Shown: positions 15,071 through 22,715 of the stretch, piece by piece
How the letters are laid out: each line of letters starts with the position of its first letter
How positions within the stretch are numbered: the stretch's first letter is position 1
NCBI GenBank assembly: GCA_001781685.1
Contig: MFLZ01000014.1
Span: forward strand, 1 to 29,301
DNA from: Candidatus Kaiserbacteria bacterium RIFCSPLOWO2_01_FULL_54_13
GTDB lineage: Bacteria > Patescibacteriota > Minisyncoccia > Phycocordibacterales > UBA2100
Reading direction: 5' to 3'
Length of the DNA stretch: 29,301 nucleotides
The notes under the pieces: model-generated
What the model saw: only the letters and a program-made list of their open reading frames with translations
Database searches by the model: none
What the model was told of the DNA's origin: nothing
Made by a program: the position numbers and the translations under genes

Positions 15071-16134
15071 TACTTGAAATTATACTCTTCTCTAAACCAT
15101 GCAATCGATCGTTCAAGTCCTTCCTTGAGATCGACGCGCGGAGTGTAGCCGAGGTGCGACTTTATCTTGGCGAGGTCAGGGCACCGTCTCTGCGGCTCCC
15201 CGGCCGGGTAACTTGCAGGGTACGGTTTCTTTCTTGGCTTCGTACCGTTATTCAGTATGGTGCAAATAGTACTTGCGAGCTCATACATCGTTATCTCTGG
15301 TTTGTCGTTTCCGATATTGTAGACCTCGCCCGATTTGCCCGAGAGAAGAACCTTGAAGATTCCCGTCATTGCATCGGTGACGTAGCAAAACGTCCTCGTC
15401 TGGTTGCCTTTGTCGTGGACCGGCAAATTCTCCTTATTGAGGCCCTTGTACAAAAATGTCGGTATCACGCGGTAATCGGTGTGGCGCATGCCGGGGCCGT
15501 ATATGTTGAACGGACGCACGATCTTCACCGGCGTACCGTAGAGCTGATGGTAGACCAAGCATAGTGTTTCTGTGAGGCGCTTCGACTCGTCGTAGCAGGC
15601 GCGCGGGCCAATCGAAGAGACGTGGCCCGCGTACGTTTCGGGGGTCGGCACGTGCGCGGGGTCCGGATCGCCGTAGATCTCACTCGAGCTGAAGAAGAGA
15701 AAGCTTCTTGGTTTTGCGATGCGCGAGAGCTCCAAAAGGTTCTTGGCGCCGAGAATCGCGCTCTCGATCGTGTCGAGAGGGTACTTCTTGTAGTAGTAGG
15801 GAGAGGCGAGACCTGCCGCGTGGATGATGTAATCGACGTCGTCGTGAAGGCTCGAAGAGAGACGGATGTCGGAGTGGACGAAGTGAAAATTCTTGTCGTT
15901 CTCGAGATCAACGAGAAAGTTTTTCCGGAAGCCGGTTATGTAGTTGTCGATGCTCACGACCCGGCACTTCTTCCTGAGCACTTTTTTGTTGAGGAGGTAG
16001 AGGGTAGCGTTGATATAGGTACCCAAGAAACCGGAGCCGCCCGATATCAAGACCGTCTTGCCCTCCAATTTCCGGGCTTCTTTTTTAATATCCGGTAGGA
16101 TCGTCTCAAGGTGTGTGAGAGGCGATTGTTTCAT
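15070..16134 (-). CDS. Extended SDR, UDP-glucuronate decarboxylase-like
   Basis: A 354-residue extended SDR. After a ~25-residue N-terminal extension, VLISGGSGFLGTYI gives the NAD-binding GGSGFLG at 32-38. FLFFSSSEIYGDPDP (145-159) is the Ser region, and RACYDESKRLTETL contains the Tyr181-Lys185 pair. RACYDESKR is close to the ACYDEGKR signature of UDP-xylose synthase (UXS), and RPFNIYGPGMR, RTFCYVTDAMTGI and VYNIGND also agree with that group. A UDP-glucuronate decarboxylase or a related dehydratase is therefore the best guess, and the dehydrogenase-like gene at 8763-9713 could in principle feed it. It precedes the oxidoreductase in the minus-strand unit. Confidence 0.88.
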   Translation of the reverse strand: MKQSPLTHLETILPDIKKEARKLEGKTVLISGGSGFLGTYINATLYLLNKKVLRKKCRVVSIDNYITGFRKNFLVDLENDKNFHFVHSDIRLSSSLHDDVDYIIHAAGLASPYYYKKYPLDTIESAILGAKNLLELSRIAKPRSFLFFSSSEIYGDPDPAHVPTPETYAGHVSSIGPRACYDESKRLTETLCLVYHQLYGTPVKIVRPFNIYGPGMRHTDYRVIPTFLYKGLNKENLPVHDKGNQTRTFCYVTDAMTGIFKVLLSGKSGEVYNIGNDKPEITMYELASTICTILNNGTKPRKKPYPASYPAGEPQRRCPDLAKIKSHLGYTPRVDLKEGLERSIAWFREEYNFK

Positions 16135-16143
16135 TCGCTCATA

Positions 16144-16172
16144 GGTGTATCAAAGTCTGCAACCAAAATCAA
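16144..16172 (-). promoter_or_regulatory. Weak promoter candidate upstream of the UXS-like SDR
   Basis: The 70-base gap 16135-16204 is the longest non-coding stretch in the window. On the minus strand it holds TTGATT (16172-16167) and TACACC (16149-16144) with a 17-base spacer, the latter as part of a TGaTACACC extended -10. Matches are only moderate. Nothing else is visible in the gap apart from a 4-bp hairpin. Confidence 0.3.
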
Positions 16173-16204
16173 TGGACCGCTCGGAGCGCTTATCTCAGAC
16201 CTTC

Positions 16205-17665
16205 TCAAAGCACCTGCGCACGAGGTATTAGGTCGTATCGGAGAAGGACGACGGCTTCTCCGACGTACAGTGGAGTGAAACGTACTGTGAGCTCGGACGG
16301 GAACGGTTTGATGTCGAAGAAGCCCCGGGGTAACACGAGAAAGAACGGCTCATCAAGGAGCTGGTCTTCCTGCATCATCTGGATGCGTTTGCCGCCATAG
16401 TAGCGGATCGTGTCCCAGTAGTCGTACTTAAATGCATAGACCGGAAGATCTTCTTCCCTCTGCAAGGCGAGACCAATCTTTTTCTCGTCTGAAGCGAGAA
16501 GGTCGTTTGCTCGCATTTTTGCGTGGAAATGATAGCCAACATTGATTGTCTGTGCGAATGCTGCGACGAATACGAAGGCCGCGATGCCAAGCACAATTTT
16601 CTTCCATTGGTCTGTGCTTTTTTCGTACAGAAACTGTCCGACCGTTGCGAGAAATAACGCAACGAAAGGATACACTAATGTCAGATAGTATGGGAGTTTG
16701 GTTGCCGCGAGAAAAAAGAATGCCAGAAGGAAAAGAATCTGCAGAAAAAAAGCGACGGCGGAGCGAAGGTGTGCTCCACCGGCGCGGAGCATTATAGAAA
16801 GTGGCACCAACCCCGCGATTGTTGTGACGCTCCATGGAAGTGCGAACGTAAATAGGTACGTAATGTACGTGAGGTTCGACCCCGTAACCGCTCCGCCGAT
16901 GACGTTGCTCTCGAAGCGCTCAAGTATGTGCGCCTGCAAATAGCTGGCAGAGAACGCGGCTCCATATCGCACGTACTCGTAGATATGCCACGGGGCGGCA
17001 AGTACCACGGCGAGTGCGCACCCGAGCCAAAAGTAAGCATTTTTTACCCACGTGTAATCCCGCTGCACAACGACCCAAATGAGAATCAAAGGGCCTGCCA
17101 AAAGTCCAATCACGCTCTTGGTGAGCACGCCGAGCGCTATGCCAAGCCCCATACCGAGGTACCACCGTGGCTCTTCTTTAGCCTTGAGGAACGCATACAA
17201 GGTGAAGAGGATCGCCGCTGTTACCGGTGCGTCGTGTCTTACTTCGCGCACAACCGCCAAAAAAGGGGGAGAGGTGAGAAGTACAAGGCCGGCAAAAAAA
17301 GCAATCGGGTAGCTTCGCGTGACGAGAAAGCCTATCAGCATCACAAGCGCGATACTCGCGATCCCTGCGAGTGCCGAAGGCAAACGGTACGCCCATTCGG
17401 GAGCAGGAATAAGTTGCTGTACCGCCATTGCGCTCCAAAAGTACAGGGGCGGTTTTTCGAACCACGGAGAGGAAAACCTGCTTAAGGTCACGATGTCGCC
17501 GGAAGCGAGCGTATCTTTGATGACTTGCGAGTATATGGCTTCGTCGTAGTCGCGGAGTGCTGTCCCACCGAGGTTGTACAGGAAGAGGAATGCGCTTACG
17601 ACAAATAGCATCATGCATGCGGCCGTCCATTTGTTGCTATACAGGTGAGCGTACGGGAGGGTCAT
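16205..17665 (-). CDS. ArnT/PMT-type membrane glycosyltransferase (GT39/GT83-like, GT-C)
   Basis: A 486-residue polytopic protein with the PMT_2/ArnT signature: TM1 at about 14-32, LRDYDEAIYSQVIKDTL with the catalytic-type acidic residues (Asp39, Asp41, Glu42) in the first outer loop, FSSPWFEKPPLYFWSAMAVQQ (65-85), YRLPSALAGIASI, and VREVRHDAP after the following helix pair. About a dozen hydrophobic segments and a ~110-residue C-terminal soluble tail complete it. The family transfers sugars from polyprenyl phosphates to lipid A, proteins or polysaccharides on the outer face of the membrane. The GT2 gene at 18848-19567 in the same operon is a likely producer of its donor. It overlaps the upstream methyltransferase stop by 4 bases. 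Confidence 0.92.
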   Translation of the reverse strand: MTLPYAHLYSNKWTAACMMLFVVSAFLFLYNLGGTALRDYDEAIYSQVIKDTLASGDIVTLSRFSSPWFEKPPLYFWSAMAVQQLIPAPEWAYRLPSALAGIASIALVMLIGFLVTRSYPIAFFAGLVLLTSPPFLAVVREVRHDAPVTAAILFTLYAFLKAKEEPRWYLGMGLGIALGVLTKSVIGLLAGPLILIWVVVQRDYTWVKNAYFWLGCALAVVLAAPWHIYEYVRYGAAFSASYLQAHILERFESNVIGGAVTGSNLTYITYLFTFALPWSVTTIAGLVPLSIMLRAGGAHLRSAVAFFLQILFLLAFFFLAATKLPYYLTLVYPFVALFLATVGQFLYEKSTDQWKKIVLGIAAFVFVAAFAQTINVGYHFHAKMRANDLLASDEKKIGLALQREEDLPVYAFKYDYWDTIRYYGGKRIQMMQEDQLLDEPFFLVLPRGFFDIKPFPSELTVRFTPLYVGEAVVLLRYDLIPRAQVL

Positions 17666-18840
17666 ACTTCGCGTGGCGGGATGGGAATCAGATACCGGTA
17701 ATTTCCGCCCGATGTTTTCTTTTTGATGTCGTCGAGGTATTCGTACGCAAAGACGACGAGCACCTCGGGCTTGCGTTCCTGTTCGTCCAAATGCGTTTTC
17801 GGGACGATTGGAATGTGCATGCCCGGGCTGAACCTGTTTTGCTTCAGGGGGCTGTCGTCCACGATGAATGCAATGAGGTCGGGGCCGATCTTTCCATAAT
17901 TCGTGATGGTTGCCACGCGTGCAGGGGCGCCGTATCCGGCGACTTTGAAACCGGCGTCTTTGTACTCTTGGAGTTTCTCGCGAAAGGCAGCGATGCTCTC
18001 GTTCACGCGCTGTTTGAATTTCTCGAGTGTTGCGAGAGTCAATTCAGTCTTCTCTTTCTCAAGGAGCCGCACGACATTTTTTGATGGCGCAATCTCCTCT
18101 GTACGCACATATACCCGTATGGAGCCTCCATGCGGCTCAATATGTTCGACATCCTCGATGCACATGCCATGCGACTCGAAGAAATGCGCGAGTGACGTCA
18201 GCGAATAGTAGAAAATCCGATCGAGGTAGAATCGTTCGAACTGTACGTCTCTCAAGATATTTCCAATATATTCGACCTCGATAATAAAGACGCCGTCGTC
18301 AGTCATCAGGTTTTTAACGTTTTCGGTAAATGTGTGAGGGTCTTCCAGATGTGTGAATACACTGCTCGTAACGACTACATCTGCCATACCGCGCTCTTTC
18401 ACGATCTTCTCGACCGTCGGGGCATCAAAAAAGGCGTTGATGGTCTCGAGCCCCTTGTCGTTTGCGATTTTCGATACGTTGACGGAGGGTTCTACACCGA
18501 GCGCTTTTACGCCAAGTTCTTTGAGCGGTTTCAAGAGTATCCCGTCGTTCGAGCCTATATCAACGACGAATTTCGCCTTAGAGAGTTTCTTTGCGAGTTG
18601 CTCGAAGTGTCGCACAAGCGCCTGATTTACCGACGAGAGATAGTAGTAATCCTCGAACATCCGCTCGCGCGAGATCACAGTACCAAGCTGCACGTTCTTG
18701 CACGCAGGGCAAAAGTGTACTGTGAGCGGAAAGAAATCTTCCTTTTCGAAGTCCTCCTTCTTCGGATATTTGTTGGCGAGCGGCTGCTTCCCAAGGTCGA
18801 GAAACTCTACGGGTTCGCTTTTGCACAGCAAGCATTGCAT
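17662..18840 (-). CDS. Zinc-binding C-methyltransferase paralogue with altered active site
   Basis: A 392-residue protein with the same three-part layout as the 5541-6782 gene: a zinc-binding N-terminus (Cys3, Cys6, Cys44, Cys47), a class-I SAM domain with VVDIGSNDGILLKPL (92-106), and a C-terminal domain with AGYGAPARVATITN and the ending YLIPIPPREV. The active-site segment aligned to YHEHLRFYSL reads YLDRIFYYSL (205-214): the Tyr is kept, but the Glu-His pair becomes Asp-Arg, and the His of the earlier block is kept (VFTH, His164). It either catalyses a different methyl transfer or has lost C-methylation. It lies between the GT2 and ArnT-like genes of a minus-strand operon (7-base gap and 4-base overlap). 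Confidence 0.87.
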   Translation of the reverse strand: MQCLLCKSEPVEFLDLGKQPLANKYPKKEDFEKEDFFPLTVHFCPACKNVQLGTVISRERMFEDYYYLSSVNQALVRHFEQLAKKLSKAKFVVDIGSNDGILLKPLKELGVKALGVEPSVNVSKIANDKGLETINAFFDAPTVEKIVKERGMADVVVTSSVFTHLEDPHTFTENVKNLMTDDGVFIIEVEYIGNILRDVQFERFYLDRIFYYSLTSLAHFFESHGMCIEDVEHIEPHGGSIRVYVRTEEIAPSKNVVRLLEKEKTELTLATLEKFKQRVNESIAAFREKLQEYKDAGFKVAGYGAPARVATITNYGKIGPDLIAFIVDDSPLKQNRFSPGMHIPIVPKTHLDEQERKPEVLVVFAYEYLDDIKKKTSGGNYRYLIPIPPREV

Positions 18841-18847
18841 AGGGAGA

Positions 18848-19567
18848 TCAAACCTTGCCGGTCTTTATCTTCCACCACAACGTAACTGCTTTGACAAATG
18901 TGTTCCACGCCACGCTGAATTTAGCGTTCTTGACCTCGCCCGATGCGCGCGGATGATAAAAAGAAGGCGCCTCGGTTACTCGGTATCCTTTGCGCATAAA
19001 CTTCACGACAATCTCCGTTAGAATGAAGATTCCGCGACTTCCCTCGAGCGAGAGTTTCTGAAGTTTCTCTCGTCTCCATATATGAACCCACCCGATGTCA
19101 GCAAACTTGATTTCAAAAAGTACTGCGAGAATCAGCAAGTACACGTAGGACATGATCAGTCGCCGGAGCGAGTAGTCGAGCCTACCGCCGCGGTATCCGA
19201 GCACGAGGTCGCTTTTGTCCAAGACTTCGAAACAATAGCGCATATCGTCGATGAGAAATTGACCGTCGGCCGGCATGCAGGTGATGAATTCTTTCGTCGC
19301 GGCTTTGATGCCAGTGAGTGTCGCGCGGCTATAGCCTCCGTTTGCTTGGTGAATAACGCGCACTCGGTTGTGCTCTGCGGCGAGACGGTCTGCGATCTCG
19401 CCGGTTCTATCACGACTTCCATCATCCACTATAATTACTTCAAAATCGCTAAAGTAATTCGGTAGTTTCTGCAGTGTATCTCGAACGACCCATTCAATGT
19501 TTTCTTCTTCGCTATACGCAGGGATTACGACGGAGAGGCTTGTCTGAGGGTATTTGGCTGCGCTCAT
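18848..19567 (-). CDS. GT2 glycosyltransferase, polyprenyl-phosphate-sugar synthase-like
   Basis: A 239-residue GT2 protein from ATG 19567 (MSAAKYPQ); the longer open frame to 19672 lies over the divergent gene and is not favoured. LSVVIPAYSEEENIEW (11-26), VIIVDDGSRDRTGEIAD (44-60), NGGYSRATLTGIKAAT and MPADGQFLIDDM (98-109) are the standard GT2 blocks, with ADGQ in place of the DADGQ metal site. LVLGYRGGRLDYSLRRLIMSYVY leads into a hydrophobic stretch (about 135-150) before FADIGWVHIWRREKL. It resembles the polyprenyl-phosphate glucose/mannose synthases that feed GT-C enzymes. It is the first gene of a six-gene minus-strand unit that includes the ArnT-like protein. Its promoter shares a palindromic core with the divergent gene. 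Confidence 0.88.
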   Translation of the reverse strand: MSAAKYPQTSLSVVIPAYSEEENIEWVVRDTLQKLPNYFSDFEVIIVDDGSRDRTGEIADRLAAEHNRVRVIHQANGGYSRATLTGIKAATKEFITCMPADGQFLIDDMRYCFEVLDKSDLVLGYRGGRLDYSLRRLIMSYVYLLILAVLFEIKFADIGWVHIWRREKLQKLSLEGSRGIFILTEIVVKFMRKGYRVTEAPSFYHPRASGEVKNAKFSVAWNTFVKAVTLWWKIKTGKV

Positions 19568-19576
19568 CGTGAAAAC

Positions 19577-19586
19577 AGTATACGAT
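19577..19586. promoter_or_regulatory. Shared bidirectional -10 core (GTATAC palindrome)
   Basis: The 26-base gap between the divergent starts (minus ATG 19567, plus ATG 19594) centres on GTATAC at 19578-19583. Read on the minus strand it gives TATACT ending 9 bases before the GT2 start; on the plus strand it gives TATACG (9 bases before the ATG) or the overlapping TACGAT (19581-19586, 7 bases before). There is no room for two independent promoters with -35 boxes that avoid the coding regions, so polymerase binding in one direction should exclude the other. Confidence 0.55.
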
Positions 19587-19593
19587 AGCGGCA

Positions 19594-21378
19594 ATGGTGG
19601 CAATCGTTGACGGTGTCCGAACCCATTGGCCAGCGCTCGTTGGAGCCACTGCTCTCGCTCTTCTCGTCGCATCTCCTTTGTATCTCGTGCCGCGCGCGAT
19701 GGGGGAGGCGTATCAGGGAATCAACATTATGGAATTCGGGAACGACGAGCATCTCTACCTCTCACGGGGGAAGGAAGCGCTTGAGGGAAAGAATCTCGGG
19801 CAACCCTTTCTCGCGGAAGGAAAAGATGCCTCCGACCCGACGCGAAGCTTCCCGGAGAAAATTCTCGTCGCACCCGTGCGCGCGCTCGGGCTTGAGAGCA
19901 GTATCGATATCGTTACGTACTTCAATGTCTTGAATACAGCCGGTGTTTTTGTTCTCGTTCTTGCGATGTATGCGCTCGGTCTGCGGCTTTCGGGAAACAA
20001 ATGGCTCGCGCTTGGGTGCGCACTCTTTGCGATAGGTGGCTACACGATCATCGAGGCGAAGACGCTTTTTTATGAGGGGTTCAACATTTATGGCCGTTCG
20101 CTCTATCCCTACGCGAGCTCGGTGCCCTTTTTTATATTTCTCAACGTGCTCTATGACGCCGTCATCAGGAAGCGAGGGTGGCCTTATACGGTGGGAGCGG
20201 GGCTCTTGCTCGGATTATTGTGCTACATCTATTTTTATGCGTGGACGTTTGCATTCGCGCTTCTCGGAGCTCTCGGGATTATCTTCATAGTTCTTCGCGA
20301 CTGGAATGGACTTTGGGCGGCGATCTCAGTGGGTGCACTCGGACTTTCAATCGGCGCGTACAACATCTCCCAGATGTTCGCAGTAATTCTCGGGCAATTT
20401 GGGACGCAGATCTCCTATTTTTATTTCTCCGTCAAGGCACATACGCCGGTGATGAGCAAGATCGGCACGGCGACCTTGGTACTTCTGCTCTTCGCTCTGT
20501 GGAGGGGAGTACGCGATCGCTCGCTTATTTTCATTGCGGCTCTCGTCGCGGCCGGTTGGATCTCGCTCAATCAGCAGATTGTCACGGGCCGTATGCTCCA
20601 ATACGGGCACTACTACTGGTATTTCATCGTGCCGCTTGCTGTCATTATCGGGCCGGCGCTCCTTGCGAGGGTGTTTCCAGAGCGCCTCATGCGCTACCTC
20701 GCGTTTGCGCTTATCGCTGTTGCGTTCCTGAATCTCGCGGGGCAGCAGTATCGTTCAGTTCCAAAGATTCTTGAGACGAAAATCCATGAACAATCATACG
20801 CTCCGATTCTTACGGTCCTGAATCGAGAACCATCTGGTGTCGTACTCGCCTCTACATGGAGTGGGAAAGCGCTCTCGACTCTCGTTACCATATACACATC
20901 TCACGATCTCTATTGGTTTCCATCCGCGGAGGTTCATATATTTCCCATCGAGCGCCTGCGAGAAGCGCTCATGGTGCATCTCTTCCTGAATCATGAGTCA
21001 CGTGCCGACCCCATTCACTACCTCAAAGAGAAGCTCGCACAACACACAACGAGCCTCGACGAGTACGTGAACATGTATGGCGAACTGGAGGGTTTCTATT
21101 CCGGATTCGATTACCGTGCGTATCAAGACGCGGTCAGAGCGGGCGAGGAATCCTTCGGAGGCTTACGCGAAAAGCTACTTGCCGAAATTGCTGCCGACTA
21201 TGAGGCACGATTTCACTCACCCGCGTATGTCGAGGAGCTTCTCAAGGTGCGCGGCGTGCGCTATGTGCTCTCGGACGCAACGCTCAATCCCGGATGGGAC
21301 CTTTCGGTATTTCCCGATCTTTCTGAAATAATTCGGAATGATTCTGTCGTCCTATATGAGTTTTTCAAACAAGAGTAA
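19594..21378 (+). CDS. Large GT-C-like membrane protein with C-terminal soluble domain
   Basis: A 594-residue polytopic protein. After TM1 (about 13-33) the first outer loop contains MEFGNDEHLYLSRGKEAL with Asp51-Glu52, a DE pair like that of GT-C glycosyltransferases. Roughly ten hydrophobic segments run to about residue 385. The remaining ~200 residues are hydrophilic and end in VRGVRYVLSDATLNPGWD and SVVLYEF, a pattern shared with the 11749-13509 protein. A transferase that uses a polyprenyl-linked sugar on the outer face is the best inference; the exact family is not recognised. Transcription probably begins at the ATG from the shared palindromic promoter, making a leaderless message. The next gene starts 6 bases after its stop. 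Confidence 0.7.
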   Translation: MVAIVDGVRTHWPALVGATALALLVASPLYLVPRAMGEAYQGINIMEFGNDEHLYLSRGKEALEGKNLGQPFLAEGKDASDPTRSFPEKILVAPVRALGLESSIDIVTYFNVLNTAGVFVLVLAMYALGLRLSGNKWLALGCALFAIGGYTIIEAKTLFYEGFNIYGRSLYPYASSVPFFIFLNVLYDAVIRKRGWPYTVGAGLLLGLLCYIYFYAWTFAFALLGALGIIFIVLRDWNGLWAAISVGALGLSIGAYNISQMFAVILGQFGTQISYFYFSVKAHTPVMSKIGTATLVLLLFALWRGVRDRSLIFIAALVAAGWISLNQQIVTGRMLQYGHYYWYFIVPLAVIIGPALLARVFPERLMRYLAFALIAVAFLNLAGQQYRSVPKILETKIHEQSYAPILTVLNREPSGVVLASTWSGKALSTLVTIYTSHDLYWFPSAEVHIFPIERLREALMVHLFLNHESRADPIHYLKEKLAQHTTSLDEYVNMYGELEGFYSGFDYRAYQDAVRAGEESFGGLREKLLAEIAADYEARFHSPAYVEELLKVRGVRYVLSDATLNPGWDLSVFPDLSEIIRNDSVVLYEFFKQE

Positions 21379-21384
21379 GATGCC

Positions 21385-22347
21385 ATGATGGAAAAATGTC
21401 CAGTTTGCGGGGAAGGAGAAGGAAAGCCTCTCCGGGAGTCGCACGAAGATAGCGGCACGACGTACCGTTTGCATGAGTGCGCTCTCTGTAATGTTCAGTA
21501 CTGGCGCCCCTTTAAGAACCCCGGCGCGACGTGGTACGAACACGATGATCGCTATGCAGGCCGCAATCGAGACCCGCTTTTGGAGCCGACATGGAAGCAT
21601 CGCGACGTAATCGCATTTCTCAAACCTCAGACGGGCGCGGTTTTGGACGTCGGCTGCGGGACTGGCAACTTTCTCTATTATGCCCGTGAGCACGGCTGGA
21701 AGGTGAGAGGAATCGATTTTGATGCAGACGCTATACGCGCGGGAGAAACGGTGTTCAAACTCTCGGGTCTGGAAGTTTCGGATATGGAGGAGTTTCGAGC
21801 GCGACATCCCGGGGAGCGCTTCGACCTCGTTACGTTCTTCGATGTTTTGGAGCATCTCGACAATCATCGAGAATTCATGCGCGGCGTGCGATCGCTTCTC
21901 AAACCAAACGGACACATCGCTATGTCGATGCCCTACGGAAAACACGCAAAGTGGCTCATGCGAAACGACGTTCCGCCGCGGCATCTTACGCGCTGGAGTC
22001 GAAGCGCGCTCGGGAAATTTCTCGAGCGCGAAGGATTCGACGTCGTACATATGGTGCGCAAAACCGAGGGCATTCGATTCATCATTTTGAAATTGCGATT
22101 CAGGTACGGCCGACTGTTATCTTTCGGTCTTGTCGACAAGGTCAAACACTCACTGAGGAAAGAAGGCACAATCGAGATGAAAAGCAAAGCGGAGCAAGCG
22201 ATCCGCCTGACGCGCGCTCTCGCGATCCTGAAAGACGCTCTCGTTTTTGGCGTCCCGGCGCTTCTTATATGGCTAGTCATGCTACCTTCGGCGAAGCGGT
22301 ATGTTACGCTCTTTGCGATTGCGCGTCGGAAGGTTGATACTGCATAA
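21385..22347 (+). CDS. Zinc-ribbon class-I SAM methyltransferase with C-terminal membrane segment
   Basis: A 320-residue protein from ATG 21385 (ATG 21388 is equivalent). The N-terminal zinc ribbon has Cys5-x2-Cys8 and Cys32-x2-Cys35. The SAM domain has VLDVGCGTGNFLYY (86-99), VRGIDFDADAIRAG, FDLVTFFDVLEHLDNH and LLKPNGHIAMSMPYG. It is related in layout to the 10890-11744 protein. Unlike that gene it ends with a ~18-residue hydrophobic stretch (about 285-302, FGVPALLIWLVMLP) and a basic tail, so it is probably anchored in the membrane by one helix near the C-terminus. Methylation of a membrane-bound glycolipid would suit that location, but this is inference. It sits between a GT-C-like gene and the SMR-like gene. 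Confidence 0.86.
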   Translation: MMEKCPVCGEGEGKPLRESHEDSGTTYRLHECALCNVQYWRPFKNPGATWYEHDDRYAGRNRDPLLEPTWKHRDVIAFLKPQTGAVLDVGCGTGNFLYYAREHGWKVRGIDFDADAIRAGETVFKLSGLEVSDMEEFRARHPGERFDLVTFFDVLEHLDNHREFMRGVRSLLKPNGHIAMSMPYGKHAKWLMRNDVPPRHLTRWSRSALGKFLEREGFDVVHMVRKTEGIRFIILKLRFRYGRLLSFGLVDKVKHSLRKEGTIEMKSKAEQAIRLTRALAILKDALVFGVPALLIWLVMLPSAKRYVTLFAIARRKVDTA

Positions 22348-22350
22348 AAT
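22345..22350 (+). promoter_or_regulatory. Possible -10 element before the SMR-like gene
   Basis: TAAAAT (5 of 6 matches) overlaps the stop codon of the methyltransferase gene and ends 11 bases before ATG 22362. It would give a leader of only about 4-5 bases. The spacing is looser than at the other leaderless-type sites. Confidence 0.3.
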
Positions 22351-22361
22351 AAATAGCACAT

Positions 22362-22715
22362 ATGAGTTTCTTCTACCTCGCAATAGCGTTTTCACTGAAC
22401 GCCGCCGCAAACGTCCTTCTCAAACTCGGCGCGCAAAAAGGACTGGTGACAAGTTCTGCTGGCACAGCGCTAGTTGCGGCAAACTGGCAATTCATTCTCG
22501 CCTTCGCGCTCTTTGCAGCAAATGTGATCTTCTACTTTCTAGCGCTGCGCGCACTGCCGATATCGATCGCATACCCGACCATGGTCGTCATGAGTTTTAT
22601 TCTCATCAATGCGTATGCCCTGACTGTCCTTGGTGAACGCATCAACGCAACTCAACTCGTCGGTTACGGGCTCGTTGTTCTCGGCCTCGTTCTAATTGTC
22701 AGCTTCGTTCGATGA
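22362..22715 (+). CDS. SMR/EamA-type four-helix membrane protein, ArnE-like flippase candidate
   Basis: A 117-residue protein with four hydrophobic segments (about 3-22, 40-58, 62-85 and 95-115) in the small-multidrug-resistance layout. LNAAANVLLKLGAQKG occupies the TM1 position where EmrE has its essential Glu14, but here the aligned residue is Asn13, so proton-coupled drug export is unlikely. YFLALRALPISIAYPTMV and LGERINATQLVGYGLVVLGLVLI match the ArnE/ArnF-type and other SMR-like proteins that move undecaprenyl-phosphate-linked sugars. The next gene overlaps it by 4 bases and encodes a UbiA-type enzyme that makes a lipid-linked sugar phosphate. A flippase or flippase-subunit role for that product is the best inference. 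Confidence 0.85.
   Translation: MSFFYLAIAFSLNAAANVLLKLGAQKGLVTSSAGTALVAANWQFILAFALFAANVIFYFLALRALPISIAYPTMVVMSFILINAYALTVLGERINATQLVGYGLVVLGLVLIVSFVR

Noticed and set aside
16174..16192. Small palindrome in the 70-base gap as a terminator for the ArnT-like gene
   Set aside because: The stem is only 4 pairs with no U-tract directly after it on the minus strand.
19568..19672. Extended N-terminus of the minus-strand GT2 gene
   Set aside because: It covers the start of the divergent gene and its promoter; GT2 homology starts at the ATG 19567 form.
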